Shown in pieces: positions 22,368 to 33,240 of a stretch of DNA of 64,000 bases; the stretch's first letter is position 1; each line of letters starts with the position of its first letter. The position numbers and the translations under genes were made by a program. The stretch comes from Gigaspora margarita. Taxonomy: Eukaryota; Glomeromycota; Glomeromycetes; Diversisporales; Gigasporaceae. The stretch lies in the NCBI GenBank assembly GCA_009809945.1, contig WTPW01000154.1, forward strand, positions 144,737 to 208,736. The letters run 5' to 3'. Below the pieces are notes generated by a model. That model was not told where the DNA came from. It did not search any database and worked only from the letters and a program-made list of their open reading frames with translations.

Positions 22368-24110
22368 ATGCCAAAATTACCAAATGAATGTCTTGTTGAA
22401 ATTTTTAATAACCTTCGAAATCAATATAGATATTTATTTTCTTGCCTTCTTGTAAACCGTCAATGGTGTAAAAGAGTTATACCTATATTATGGAGCGAAC
22501 CTCTATTGCATTTTAAAGATAAAAGAATTATAAACATTTATCTTTCATCACTAAATGCTAAAGAGAAAGTTCCTTTAATCATTTCAAATATAAAACTTCC
22601 TAATGATCCAAAACCTTTATTTGATTATCCTTCTTATGCAACTTCCATAAATTGTTATGGTTTAGAATATGGTATCGTAAATTGGCTTTGCCGTGATGAT
22701 GAAGAACCTCGAACTTTTAATTTATACTATAGAAAATATAAAGACTTAAAAGATAAGGTGGAAGTTATTAAATATTCTTTACTTTCAATGCTTTTACGGG
22801 CAAGTGAACATCCTAAAAATTTGAAAATTTCTGGAATCGTTAATTATAAAATTATTAAATTATTAATTAAAGTTCTGGAAAGAAACACTTCTATTAATTA
22901 CTTGGATCTTTCTTGTATTCAACTTAACTATCATGAAGTAAAAGCATTGATAGATGTTCTACAAAATCATTCTGGTTCCATCTCTTTAAATTTTTATAAC
23001 AACAAATTTGGTCCTGATGAATCTTTATTATTAGCTAATGCTCTTTGTGAGAATAAAGCTTTATCCTCTTTAAAACTTTATCTTAATCAACTTGGTGATA
23101 AAGGAACTAAAGCTTTCGCTGATGCTCTTTATGAAAATACTACTCTTACTTCTTTAAGTCTTTGTGGTAATCAACTTAATTGTGAAGCTGGAAAACTTTT
23201 GGGTGATGCTCTTATTAAAAATTCAACTTTGACTTCTTTAAATCTTAATAATAATCAACTTGGAATTGACGGTGGAAAAGCATTGGCTGATGTTCTTCGT
23301 GTCAATACTACTTTAACTTCTTTAAGCCTTAGTAATAATAAGCTCGGTAGTTTAGGAGGAAAAGCATTAGCAGAGTCTCTTCTTATAAATTCTACTTTGA
23401 CTTCTTTGGCTCTTTATAATAATAATCTTGGTATTGAAGGAACAAATGCTTTATCGGAAGCTCTATATAAAAATATTACTTTAAATTCTTTAAATCTTGG
23501 ATTTAATCAAATTAGTATCGAAGGTGGAAAAGGATTATCTGAAGCTCTTTTAAGAAATATTGCTTTAACCTCCTTAATATTGTGTGATAATCAACTTGGT
23601 GCTGAAGGTGGAAAATTAGTGGCTGATGCTCTTTGCAAAAACATTACTTTAACTTCTTTAGATCTTTCTAATAATCAACTTCGTTCTAAAGGTGTGAAAG
23701 TATTAGCTGAAGCTCTTTACAAAAATAATACTTTAACTTCATTAGATCTTGGAAATAATGGAATTGATTTAGAAGGAATTAAAGTTTTAGTTGAAGTTCT
23801 CTGCAAGAATAAAACTTTAACTTATCTAAATCTTAGTAATAACAAGCTTGGTCCTAGTGAAGGAAAAGTATTAGCTGAGATTCTTTATAAAAATGCTACT
23901 TTAACATGTTTGAATCTTAACAATAATAATCTTGGATTCGAAGGAGGCAAAGTATTAGCGGAAGCTCTATGTAAAAATAGTACTTTAACTTGTTTAAAAA
24001 TTCATAATAATGGTCTTAATTCAATCGAAGAAAAATTATTGGCAAAAGCTCTTTGCAAAAATACCACTTTGACTTCATTGAATTTTGATAATTATCCACT
24101 TTATTCGTAA
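22368..24110 (+). CDS. F-box and leucine-rich-repeat protein, 580 residues
   Basis: Intact intronless frame, the only clearly functional gene here. Residues about 3-45 form an F-box (LPNECLVEIFNNL, then SCLLVNRQWCKRVIPILW), which normally binds Skp1 in SCF ubiquitin ligases. A linker of about 100 residues follows. From residue 176 to 567 there are 14 tandem 28-residue LRRs of the ribonuclease-inhibitor type (consensus LTSLxLxxNxLGxEGGKxLA with ALxKN), plus a partial 15th; a degenerate repeat precedes them (152-175). LRRs should form the target-binding curve. Such F-box/LRR genes are a large family in arbuscular mycorrhizal fungi (family knowledge). The ATG is 22 nt after the assembly gap, in an A-rich leader, so a longer N-terminus cannot be excluded, although the F-box at residue 3 is usual. 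The 84 bp DNA repeats favour copy-number change. Substrate unknown. Confidence 0.93.
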   Translation: MPKLPNECLVEIFNNLRNQYRYLFSCLLVNRQWCKRVIPILWSEPLLHFKDKRIINIYLSSLNAKEKVPLIISNIKLPNDPKPLFDYPSYATSINCYGLEYGIVNWLCRDDEEPRTFNLYYRKYKDLKDKVEVIKYSLLSMLLRASEHPKNLKISGIVNYKIIKLLIKVLERNTSINYLDLSCIQLNYHEVKALIDVLQNHSGSISLNFYNNKFGPDESLLLANALCENKALSSLKLYLNQLGDKGTKAFADALYENTTLTSLSLCGNQLNCEAGKLLGDALIKNSTLTSLNLNNNQLGIDGGKALADVLRVNTTLTSLSLSNNKLGSLGGKALAESLLINSTLTSLALYNNNLGIEGTNALSEALYKNITLNSLNLGFNQISIEGGKGLSEALLRNIALTSLILCDNQLGAEGGKLVADALCKNITLTSLDLSNNQLRSKGVKVLAEALYKNNTLTSLDLGNNGIDLEGIKVLVEVLCKNKTLTYLNLSNNKLGPSEGKVLAEILYKNATLTCLNLNNNNLGFEGGKVLAEALCKNSTLTCLKIHNNGLNSIEEKLLAKALCKNTTLTSLNFDNYPLYS

Positions 24111-24290
24111 AATTAATTGTGGTATTGGTTTTTCTTTTTTCTTTTTCTTATTGCATTTCAAACAATCGAAATTGATTTTTGATTTCATTTTGTAAAAATT
24201 TTTCTATTCTGTGTATAGAAAATGGTTATATTTATTAAGCTTTTTGTTTGTATTTTATTTAAATAAAACCAAAACAAAAATTTTTTTTTA
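24111..24290 (+). terminator. Likely 3' UTR and polyadenylation region
   Basis: T-rich sequence after the TAA stop with AATAAA at 24261-24266, about 150 nt downstream, followed by an A/T-rich stretch. Confidence 0.5.
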
Positions 24291-24692
24291 TTACATCCTA
24301 TTGAACCCTTTAAACATATTATTAAGGGATTTAAATAGTCAAACCCCCAAATTGTAAAATAAATATATATTTTTTTTTAAAAAAAATAAAAATAAAATCC
24401 ATAAAAATTTACAAAATTTAATCGAGAGTATCAGCCAAAAAAATATCACAAGATATTGATCAATCGAAGACAATTATAAAATTATCAGAAAAGTTTTGAT
24501 AGAGAATAGATCAGTAATGCTTATGCATTTGTAGTCCGGTATGCGAAATTTATACTGAAGTTAAGAGTTGTAAAAGTTACCGCGTAAGTTTCAGTAAATT
24601 TGTTTCACGTAATTTGTAATTCATATGATTTGTAATTTCTGAGATCAAAATTTTCGAGCCAAACTTTTGTAAAGCTGGTACTTTATAACGTT
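24291..24692. other. AT-rich intergenic sequence
   Basis: Nothing recognised between the F-box gene and the foldback. Confidence 0.4.
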
Positions 24693-24968
24693 ATATGAGT
24701 GCTGCAGAACGAAAACCAGGAACTGAATATTTTTTTCAATGTGGCGAATTTAGACCCTGAACAATTATGATATGTATTACGTTTTGCGATTGATGGTTGG
24801 TGTTTTTGGTTTTTTTTTTTTCATCTCCAACAAGAGTCTAGAGTCTAGACTCCTGGTGATGAAAAACACGATCATCAATCCCAAAACGTAATATCATTCA
24901 GGAGCTAAGTTCGCCACGGTGAAAACGTAAATATTCAGTTCAAGGTTTTCGCTCGGCAGCACTCATAT
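24693..24968. mobile_element. Foldback element (276 bp) downstream of the F-box gene
   Basis: Left arm ATATGAGTGCTGCAGAACGA AAACCAGGAACTGAATATT...CCCTGAACAATTATG...TACGTTTTGCGATTGATG is mirrored by the right arm (complement ATATGAGTGCTGCCGAGCGA AAACC...GAACTGAATATT...TTACGTTTTGGGATTGATG). The centre near 24835 is itself a small palindrome, GAGTCTAGAGTCTAGACTC. No target duplication recognised. Confidence 0.85.
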
Positions 24969-25117
24969 GAAAATTATATGTAAGATTGTAACCTTTGTAA
25001 CACAACCCTAACTCGAGTATGTATGTTGTGACTACAGATCGGATCTTGCCTTGCCTCAGGCGATAACTAAGGCACGGTGTTTCATATCAGTTTTAATTAC
25101 AAATGTTGTGCAGGTGT

Positions 25118-25142
25118 TATACATACGTACGTACGTACGTAG
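25118..25142. repeat. ACGT microsatellite
   Basis: Four to five tandem ACGT units (CATACGTACGTACGTACGTA). Confidence 0.85.
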
Positions 25143-25299
25143 TAAAAAATCACTAATTAAGTTTTTTTTTTTTTTTATAAAACGCGCCAATATAGCGGTT
25201 TTGCACCTATTATATGTTTTATACATCTTTCTCAATTTCATAAGTTTCGCACATAAAATTTTTAAAGCAAAATTTTCATGTTGTTATACATTTAATATT

Positions 25300-26035
25300 T
25301 ATGGTTAGGGTTTGGGAAGGGTGTAGAGCATTTTTTATTTGGAGTACCGCCTATTAATTAATTAGTTTTTGAAATAATATAACATAGGTGGAAAACACCA
25401 TAGGTGCGTTTAGTAAATGTTTTTGATCTGCATGCTATTAAATTGTTATATTTTGTTAATTTTTTTTATAATATTTAATATCTGATATTTATAATTTTAT
25501 AAAAATAAAATTTTTCATAGATGTTTTTATATTATAACAATATTATAATTATTTAAATTTGATTGGGAAATCTGTATTTGTGTTTGAATTTGATTTAATT
25601 GAAATTTTTTAAAATTTTAAAATTTAGCTATTATGTATATATAGAGAGATTTTTATAGCAAAAGAAAGTAGTAGGTCAAAAATTTTGGTTCTGAAATTTA
25701 TAAAAATTATATATCTATTACTCTATTCGTCAAAAGATTTGCTATTGGGATCCTTAAATTAAATGTAACCCCTTATCGAAAAAGAAAAAATGGGCAAAAA
25801 AAATTTTTTTAATAAACCTTTATATTTTGAAGAATTGCTATATAATTAAAAAATGTACTTATTCTTTCTTTTGTTATAAGGGGCCCAAATATACTAATAT
25901 TTTAAGAATATTGCTAACTTGTCTTCTAGTTAAATTACCAGTTATACAAACTTTATATTGAATAATAAAATTATATAATCAATTTATTAAAAAAACATAT
26001 ATGCACTTATATTATTAGTGCTTTTTTTTTATAGT
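25300..26035. other. AT-rich intergenic sequence
   Basis: No gene or clear repeat. One telomere-like word (GGTTAGGGTTTGGG) at 25301. Confidence 0.4.
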
Positions 26036-26770
26036 GCCTGCTCTGGGCTAGGTTTATTCAGTTTACACATCAGAAATTACACTTGAATGAGAGTACAACT
26101 AGTCACACATACACTTTTGGTGTCTAATTTAAGTGGTCTGCCCGAAGGTTCCACACTAGATGCTATACCTGCAACCCAACTACAGGAATTGCTTATCTTT
26201 CACTCCTTGACCAATTTCAACTGTTTTACTGGTTACCCAGATCATTTACTACCATATCCTTTAAAACTAGTTTATCCTTGCAGAAAACTTGGTAGAGCAT
26301 TTCCTGTCCCATACAGGTATTACTTATGCTTTAGTAATTGTTGCTATAGCTAAGGGCAATACTAGTACAATACTTGCAAGACAAGGTTACTCTTGTTCTC
26401 TTACCAATATCTGCCCTTGTAAGGTTCGCTCCAATCCTAGCACCCACCTTTACCATCCTACTGGTTCTTACACCAGCTTTCCAAACTTCCAAACCAGTTA
26501 TCCCAGAAAAATTGATTCACCTAGCATTAGGTACCACTTGGTTTTTTCTTTTCTTGGTACTGACTTCTATAATATAGGTCCTTCTCCTTTAGTGTGACTC
26601 TGGCAGCCAGGTTGGTAGACCCCAACTCTCAAGGGTCTTTTTATCTAATTTTCTGGCTCTGGTTTTTGATTATCCAATTTCAGTAGCACTGTTAAAGATC
26701 TTTGCTACCTTCTTACTCAGGACTTGCCAAATAGGTTTTTATTTCTTCAGTCTCTTGGATTTGTCTGTAT
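26036..26770. other. GC-richer island, possibly a decayed coding relic
   Basis: About 730 bp clearly less AT-rich than its surroundings, with overlapping frames of up to 102 residues on the plus strand. None resembles a known family. On the minus strand a short phrase (KTKWYLMLGE) is reminiscent of PKWYQMLREE in the LINE at 48641-51222, but the match is too short to assign. It most likely is an old, decayed mobile element. Confidence 0.35.
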
Positions 26771-26790
26771 AATAATATACAAATACACCA

Positions 26791-27065
26791 GAACTCTGAA
26801 CATCTCACATATAGGTCATAACTAGATTTTGGCCAATTTTGTCCAATTTGCTAAAAATGACAAAATACATTTGTTTAAATAAATTTTTGATCTAGTGATC
26901 AGAATGAATAAACTTTTTTTGTTAGATGCATCTCACTGAGAGCTTCATTTTAAAAAAAAGTTTATTCAAATTGGACAACTGGATGCCAAGGTAATTGCCA
27001 AAAATTGTTTTTTTTTGCTTCTGAAAAAAAATTAAGAATGACCTCTGTACTAGATGTCTGGGTTC
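26791..27065. mobile_element. Repeat family R1, copy 2
   Basis: GAACTCTGAACATCTCACAT ... ACTAGATGTCTGGGTTC, with the internal hairpin module (about 26880-26990). An internal deletion (missing TTTAGGTGTTTTTGCTAA segment) distinguishes it from copy 1. Confidence 0.75.
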
Positions 27066-27165
27066 TAATATGCCTGAAAACTTCCATTGTAAATAGTAGA
27101 CCAAGAATTACAAGTAATATACCTAAATGATCAATAAGACAACAGTTACTATACTACAGGTCTAT

Positions 27166-27250
27166 TTTCAAAGTATTGCTAGTGGGATTTGAACTCTAGA
27201 CCTGCCGCTTGAAGATGACAACTTAACAACTTCCTTAAGTTGCCACACCC
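27166..27250 (-). ncRNA. tRNA-like (SINE-head-like) sequence, minus strand
   Basis: On the minus strand: a box-A-like TGGCAACTTAAGG near the start and a box-B-like GAGTTCAAATCCC 50-60 nt later. The T-stem does not pair fully, so it is not a working tRNA; a tRNA-derived SINE head or old tRNA pseudogene is plausible. Confidence 0.4.
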
Positions 27251-27357
27251 TACTTATATTATTAGTACTATAAGCCCAATAATAAATTTATAATATAAAA
27301 AATAGTATATGATTATAATATTAGTATAATTTGGCATAACAATTTTTTTTAAAAGTA

Positions 27358-27426
27358 GTAGTTCTATAGCCTAATGGTTAAGCTCCCAAACCTCTACAAA
27401 CAAGGTTGATAGTTCAAGTTAGGCTA
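27358..27426 (+). ncRNA. tRNA-like (SINE-head-like) sequence, plus strand
   Basis: TATAGCCTAATGGTTAAGC resembles box A and GATAGTTCAAGTT, about 40 nt later, resembles box B. The 5' and 3' halves pair poorly. Its closeness to the minus-strand tRNA-like unit (110 bp) is notable. Confidence 0.4.
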
Positions 27427-27681
27427 AAGAAAAAATGCTCTTATAATCAAAAAATAAAGCTATAATTGAATATGAAGCCCTATAGAAGTTTATATAAAAT
27501 ATAATATGGGACAGTATAAACCAACATCTCGCACCAAATTTGGAAATAAATACTCAATTCTGATTGCTAATATAATATAATCAATTGTAATTGGTTAAAA
27601 ATTACATATAAGTTTCTTTTTTTATATTAAATGCCAAATTTTTAATTTTTTAGTAAACTTTAAATTGATATAACTTGTTAA

Positions 27682-28062
27682 GGGTAGGGTGAATGTCAAT
27701 TATTTGTTATATGATCTCATGTGCTAAAAAAATTTTATGTAAAAATTGAAGATATGCTATTAGTAAAAGTTTTTAAGACTGCAACCAAACTTTACTAAAA
27801 ATTTGTAGTGTATAGTTTAAAACCCTATTTCTGTAATAATAAAAATTTGGACCATATATTATTTAAAAAAACTTTACTTTAATATGTTATCAAATCTTCC
27901 TAGGTTGATTGAAATTTACCTAGGTAGCACAAAAATTACCAATTCTAATTGGTCAGATTTTTAATGTTTACAATTATAATTGGTCAAATCAATGTAGATC
28001 ATATGATATCATATGATTTGCAACGTAATTACTATTAAAAATAATCTATGTTCATCCTATCC
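27682..28062. mobile_element. TTAA-type (piggyBac-like) MITE, 381 bp
   Basis: TTAA on both sides (27678-27681, 28063-28066) of inverted ends GGGTAGGGTGAATGTC and complemented GGATAGGATGAACATA. Siblings at 56292-56809 and 58137. TTAA targets are characteristic of piggyBac. Confidence 0.8.
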
Positions 28063-28543
28063 TTAAATTAAAATAAAATAAAAATCTTTTTTAACCAAAT
28101 TGTAGCTTAGGCTTAAAGCTACAAATTAGCTAAAAAGTTTTTTAAACCCATTTTTTATTTTTAAATTATATTAATTTTTGCAAAAAATATATAAAAAGGT
28201 ATTGGTTTATAGTGTTCTGCACTGTATAAGTCTGGATTAGAAATTCTTAGAAGATTATACTATAAAAAAAAGTTATTATGTATAATAACAGATATTACAA
28301 AAAGTTCTATTACAAAGATTGTGCATATAAGTTCTAAGCTTGAAATGTTTTAAACAATACCAATATCTCAGGTAGTCTGAATACTTGTTTAGAAAAGTAA
28401 CTGGGCATAAGAAACTAGGGTAGTAAAAGAAGTAGTAAAATATAATAAAAACTTATAGTAAAGTATTGGACTAACCAGATAAAGAATATCTCTAGCACTA
28501 ACAAAGACTATTATATCTAATATGTAGGGAATTGGCTTGTATA

Positions 28544-28733
28544 TGTTGTGCGTCAGATTGAAACTTGCGTCAGATTGAAACTGACGCATGTCAATTGACT
28601 ATCATTTGACCAGCACTAAATAATCGGCAATAGCTGGTCTAAACAAACTTCTAACTTTACCGTAATTTTACCCTAACCCTAATCTAATTTAGGCCAGGTT
28701 TCATCTGACGCAAGAATCGATCTGACGCACAAC
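28544..28733. mobile_element. MITE with TGTTGTGCGTCAGA ends, CpG-rich copy
   Basis: Ends TGTTGTGCGTCAGATTGAAA and complemented TGTTGTGCGTCAGATCGATT, flanked by TATA (apparent 4 bp duplication). Contains eight CpG sites. Sibling with no CpG at 30410-30604. A CCCTAACCCTAAT word lies at 28671. Confidence 0.85.
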
Positions 28734-28739
28734 ATATAT

Positions 28740-29567
28740 GAGAAACAAGTAAAAACTTGAAAATAGTATTTAATAGTATACCAATCTAGTAGTATAGTAA
28801 TATATGCAAAAGGTACAAATAGTAATACAAGAGCATATTAATATTAAATATTAACCATTTTGAACAAAAGCTAAAAGTAGTATTTCTATTAGGAGTAACA
28901 ATATTATATAGTATAATCTGTATCTTACTAATACAAAAGTTTTTATAAATAAATATAAACAAATTACAAGACTACTATTAAATATATAAGTGCTAGTTTT
29001 ACAGAATAGAATTAGTTGAGGGACTAATAAGCCTGGTAATAAGAAAGGTAAAAACTAGATTTTAAAAAAATAATGGTATGTAGCTAGTACTATGTTTAAA
29101 ATTATAATTGTTTCTAGCTTAGCTAGTTATCTATATAGAAGATTATTGTTAAAAATATAGATAATATGAAGAATATATTGTGGATATAATAGTCATAGCT
29201 AAAATCCTAAAATTGTTAGATAGAATAGCTAAATTAGATAGAATTTAATTTAGAAATAAATTAGTTCAAAGTTACAAGATCTGATATATAATAAATTATA
29301 TAATTATAATAAATTTTTATAAACACAATTTACTTTTTAAAAAAAAAAATCTTTTTCAAAAATAAAAATTCTAAATTATTCTTATTGAATAATAGTATTA
29401 AAAAAATATTAAAATTTTTTTTTAAAACAAACTCTTTGTTTATAAAATTTTATTATAATTTATATAATTTATTATATTGTTAATAAATTTAAAACTAATT
29501 TATTCTTGAGTTAAACTCTATCTAATTTAGCTATTTAATTTTACTATTTTAGAATAAAATATAGAGA
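28740..29567. other. AT-rich stretch, no gene
   Basis: AT-rich with many TAGTA words; no ORF, tRNA or clear terminal repeats. Confidence 0.45.
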
Positions 29568-29805
29568 TGAGTTAGTAGAAAAGAAACAAATTATTTTTAG
29601 TAAAAATTTTTTAATTTTTTTAAATTAAAATTAACAACTATTTAATCAAATTTGCTAAAAAATTTTTTATTTTAATCTTGAAATTATATAAAATTAAAAT
29701 AAAAATATTTTATTAAATTTATTAAAATAGTTGTTAAGATATTTAAGCTTAAAGTCAAGAAAAATTTTACTTGAAAAAAATTTGTTTCTTTTTTACTGAC
29801 TAACT
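29568..29805. mobile_element. Palindromic MITE S1, copy 2
   Basis: TGAGTTAGTAGAAAAGAAAC ... TTTGTTTCTTTTTTACTGAC; same length and interior as the copy at 1066-1302. Confidence 0.75.
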
Positions 29806-30136
29806 TCTATATATAATAAACAACATTGGTATAACAAGTAAATTAAAACAACTTTTATTAAATTTTTTTAATATTAAAATAAGTTAAAAATAAAAAATTA
29901 GAGTTAAATAGTATTTATAAAAAAATTTAACAAAAAAATTGGTTTATTAAAGCCCAAAAAAAAAGATAGTTTTTTAGACAATATTTTATAATATAACTAA
30001 TTTTTTAAAAAATTTTATTTTTGTTATACAAACTTAATTTGTATATTATATTTGATTTTAAATTTTAATTAGCTAAAATGCTCTAATACTATAGTGCTAT
30101 AGTGCTATAAATTAAACCTTTTTAGAATTTATAATA

Positions 30137-30309
30137 CAGTCATCCTCCTTTATAATCACACTATTTGTATCAAGAAAGTTAATAATTATAAAAGAGTGTG
30201 ATTCTATAGAAGTCTTTTTTTATAAGTTTATTAATAAATTGTCATAAAATTTAATATGACTATATAGGAGTTTGATTATATAGGAAGTGATTATAGAGGA
30301 GAATGACTG
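30137..30309. mobile_element. pogo/mariner-like MITE (173 bp), TA target
   Basis: CAGTCATCCTCCTTTATAAT and complemented CAGTCATTCTCCTCTATAAT, flanked by TA. Related decayed ends (GTTATTCTTCTCTATAATTA and similar) are scattered over 30606-30900. Confidence 0.85.
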
Positions 30310-30409
30310 TATTAGAATTTAATTTACAAATTATATAGAATAAATTAGTAGATTAAAGTTAATAATTTAAAGAAGCAATTTAGTTTTATCAAATTAATTT
30401 GTATATATA

Positions 30410-30604
30410 TATTGTGTGTCAAATTGAAACTTGCATCAGATTGAATCTGATGCATACATATCAGATAACTATCATTTGACCAGCATTAAATGATCAGCAA
30501 CAACTGGCCTAAACTAACTTCTAACTTTACTATAATTTTACTCTAATCCTAATTTAATTTAGACTAGGTTTCATCTAATGCAAAAATCAATCTGATGCAC
30601 AATA
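30410..30604. mobile_element. CpG-less sibling of the 28544 MITE
   Basis: TATTGTGTGTCAAATTGAAA ... GATGCACAATA. Aligns end to end with 28544-28733, but every CpG of that copy is TpG, CpA or otherwise changed here. Confidence 0.85.
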
Positions 30605-30905
30605 TATATAGTCATTCTTTTCTATAATTACATAGTTGAATATATCCTAATATGGTAATTATAAAAAGATATAACTTTATAAAAATACTTCTATATAAGT
30701 ACAAATTATAATTGATATAAAAAAGTAATTTAGTAAATATTTTAAAAATTTTATGCAGTTATTCTTCTCTATAATTACTTTTTATATAATCACAACTTCT
30801 ATACAATCATATTAAATTTTGAAACAATTTATTAATAAACTTATAAAAAAAATTTCAATATAATCACATTCTTTTATAATTACTAATTTTCTTGATACAA
30901 ACAGC
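30605..30905. repeat. Decayed pogo-like ends
   Basis: Several words like GTCATTCTTTTCTATAATTAC, shortened and in both orientations, resembling the 30137 element ends (for example CAGTTATTCTTCTCTATAAT at 30755). No complete element can be outlined. Confidence 0.5.
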
Positions 30906-30918
30906 TAGTGTTTTAACC

Positions 30919-31219
30919 CAGAGTTAGCAAATAACTTTTAAATGACATAAATGACATTGTGATATTGTTATTTGTCACTTTGTCATTTAAAAGGTAAATG
31001 ACAAATAACAAAAATAAGTTATATTTAAAAATGCAAAGATCTTGAGATCATTAAGGTTTTGTATCACTTTGGGCAGTTTAGGATTGGTTAAATCCTAAAA
31101 CACTCAAAGTTTTAATATATTATTTTAAATGACAAAAATAATAAATGACCTATATCATTTATTACTAATTTGTTATTTGTCACGAAAATTTTAAATGATA
31201 TTGTCATTTGCCATTCCTG
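30919..31219. mobile_element. hAT-like MITE (301 bp), 8 bp target duplication
   Basis: Ends CAGAGTTAGCAAATAAC and complemented CAGGAATGGCAAATGAC, close to the CAGxGxTGGCAAA hAT consensus. Perfect 8 bp duplication TTTTAACC at 30911-30918 and 31220-31227. The interior is rich in AAATGACA words in both orientations. Confidence 0.9.
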
Positions 31220-31496
31220 TTTTAACCTAGGTCAGATGACCCATATAGTCATCTGATCTGATGAGTTATGGGTCAGAAATTGTTCTAACTTATATCAAAT
31301 GGGTCAGAATTAGAGATAGTAAAAAAAATATTTTTTATTGTTTTAAAATATTTTTTCTAATATAAATTTGTAACCAAAATTTTTATAAAAGTAATATTAT
31401 AGTAACAGAATAAATATTACTAAAAAAATTTTTTTTGTGCTTTGCAAAAATGTGTGACTTCTGCAGATCTAAAACTACAGGAAATCAGATGATTGT

Positions 31497-32635
31497 TTAA
31501 TTGATAATCTGCCTGTCAACTGGAGAAAAGGCGAAATATAGCATGCTTCCATCTAAAATGTTTTTTCTTACTAAGTTAACGATACATATCCAATAATTGA
31601 AAGTTGTAGAGCTCATCGAGACGCATCTAACGGTGGTTAGATCATCCAAATCGGCCTAGTGGATGGCGAGTTATTATCGAAAAACGATTGGCTAACTATA
31701 TAAAAATCTGTAACTGCTATAGGCGAAATGTGGCGTGCTTACATCTAAAACTTTTTTTCTTACTAAGTTAATGATACATGTCCACTAATTGAAAGTTGTA
31801 GAGCTCATCGAGACGCATCTAATGGTAGTTAGATCATCCAAATTGGCCTAGTGAATGGCGAGTTATCATTGAAAAACGATTGGCCAACTATATAAAAAAT
31901 TTGTGACGGAGATTACATATGAAAATTGCTCTAGGCGAAATATGGCTTGCTTCCATCTAAAACTTTTTTTCTTACTAATTTAACGATACACGTTCACTAA
32001 TTGAAAGTTGTAGAGATCATTGAGACGCATCTAACGGTGGTTAGATCATCCAAATCGGCCTAGTGGATGGCGAGATATCATCAAAAAACGATTGGCTGAT
32101 TTGGATGATCTAACCACAGTTAGATGCGTCTCGACGATCTCTACAACTTTCAATTAGTGGATGTGTATCGTTAACTTAGTAAGAAAAAAAGTTTTAGATG
32201 GAAGCACGCCACATTTCGCCTATAGCAGTCACAGATTTTTATATAGTCGGCCAATCGTTTTCGACGATAACTCGCCATCCACCGGGCCGATTTGGATGAT
32301 CTAACCACCGTTAGATGCGTCTCGATGAGCTCTACAACTTTCAATTAGTGGACATGTATCGTTAACTTAGTAAGAAAAAAGTTTTAGATGTAAGCACGCC
32401 ACATTTCACCTATAGTAGTCATGGATTTTTATATAGTTTGCCAATCGTTTTTCAATGATAACTCGCCATTCACTAGGCCAATTTGGATGATCTAACCACC
32501 ATAAGATGCATCTCGATGAGCTCTACAACTTTCAATTAGTGGATATGTATCGTTAACTTAGTAAGAAAAAACTTTTTAGATGGAAGCACGCTATATTTCA
32601 CTTTTTCTCCAGTTGACAGGCGGATTATCAATTAA
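31497..32635. mobile_element. Foldback F2, CpG-rich copy (1.14 kb)
   Basis: Outer ends TTAATTGATAATCTGCCTGT and complement of CGGATTATCAATTAA, then CAACTGGAGAAAA. Three tandem units of about 190-210 bp in the left half (each with AACTTTTTTTCTTACTAAGT, ATTGAAAGTTGTAGAGCTCA, GAGACGCATCTAAC and GGCCTAGTGGATGGCGAG) are followed by three inverted units. Sibling at 54717-55496. Confidence 0.88.
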
Positions 32636-32652
32636 TTAAAATACATTTCTAT

Positions 32653-32950
32653 AGGACCATTGACATCTCTTATATAGATCATAACTGGATTTTGGTCACT
32701 TTTGATCTAATTTGCTAAAAATTACAAAATCTATTTACTTTAATAACTTCTAATCCAGTGATCAGAATTGAATAAACTTTTTTTTGTTAGATGTGTCTCA
32801 CTAAGAGCTTCATTTTTTAAAAAAAGTTCATTCAAATCAGACCAATAGATGCCAAAATAATTGCCAAAAATGTTTTTTGCTTCTCAAATTTTAGGTATTT
32901 TTGCTAAAAAATTTCAAAGTATGATCTTTATACTAGATGTTCAGGGTTCT
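32653..32950. mobile_element. Repeat family R1, copy 3
   Basis: GGACCATTGACATCTCTTAT ... ACTAGATGTTCAGGGTTC, starting 17 bp after the F2 end. Hairpin module at about 32747-32852. Confidence 0.75.
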
Positions 32951-33240
32951 GTTTCTATAAATTAATTACTAATTAATTCATAAAGTTAAAATGCTTTAGA
33001 TCTTTAAAATATGTACTTTAACTGTACTTGACGTGGTGTATTATTTATCTAAATTATTATAATTATTCATTATCTTAATAAGAAACTATACTAAGGGGCA
33101 TGCTATTTATTATATGATATTTTTTACTTAGTAGCTACCCCCATCTATGTATGGTATAATCACTTTATCTAATTTTGATTTTTTAATATAATGTGATCAC
33201 TATTACTGACTATGTATTCATAGTAAAAATTATATGATAA

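Noticed and set aside
21833..22387. Frames running through the N gap
   Set aside because: Made of N and poly(A); no information.
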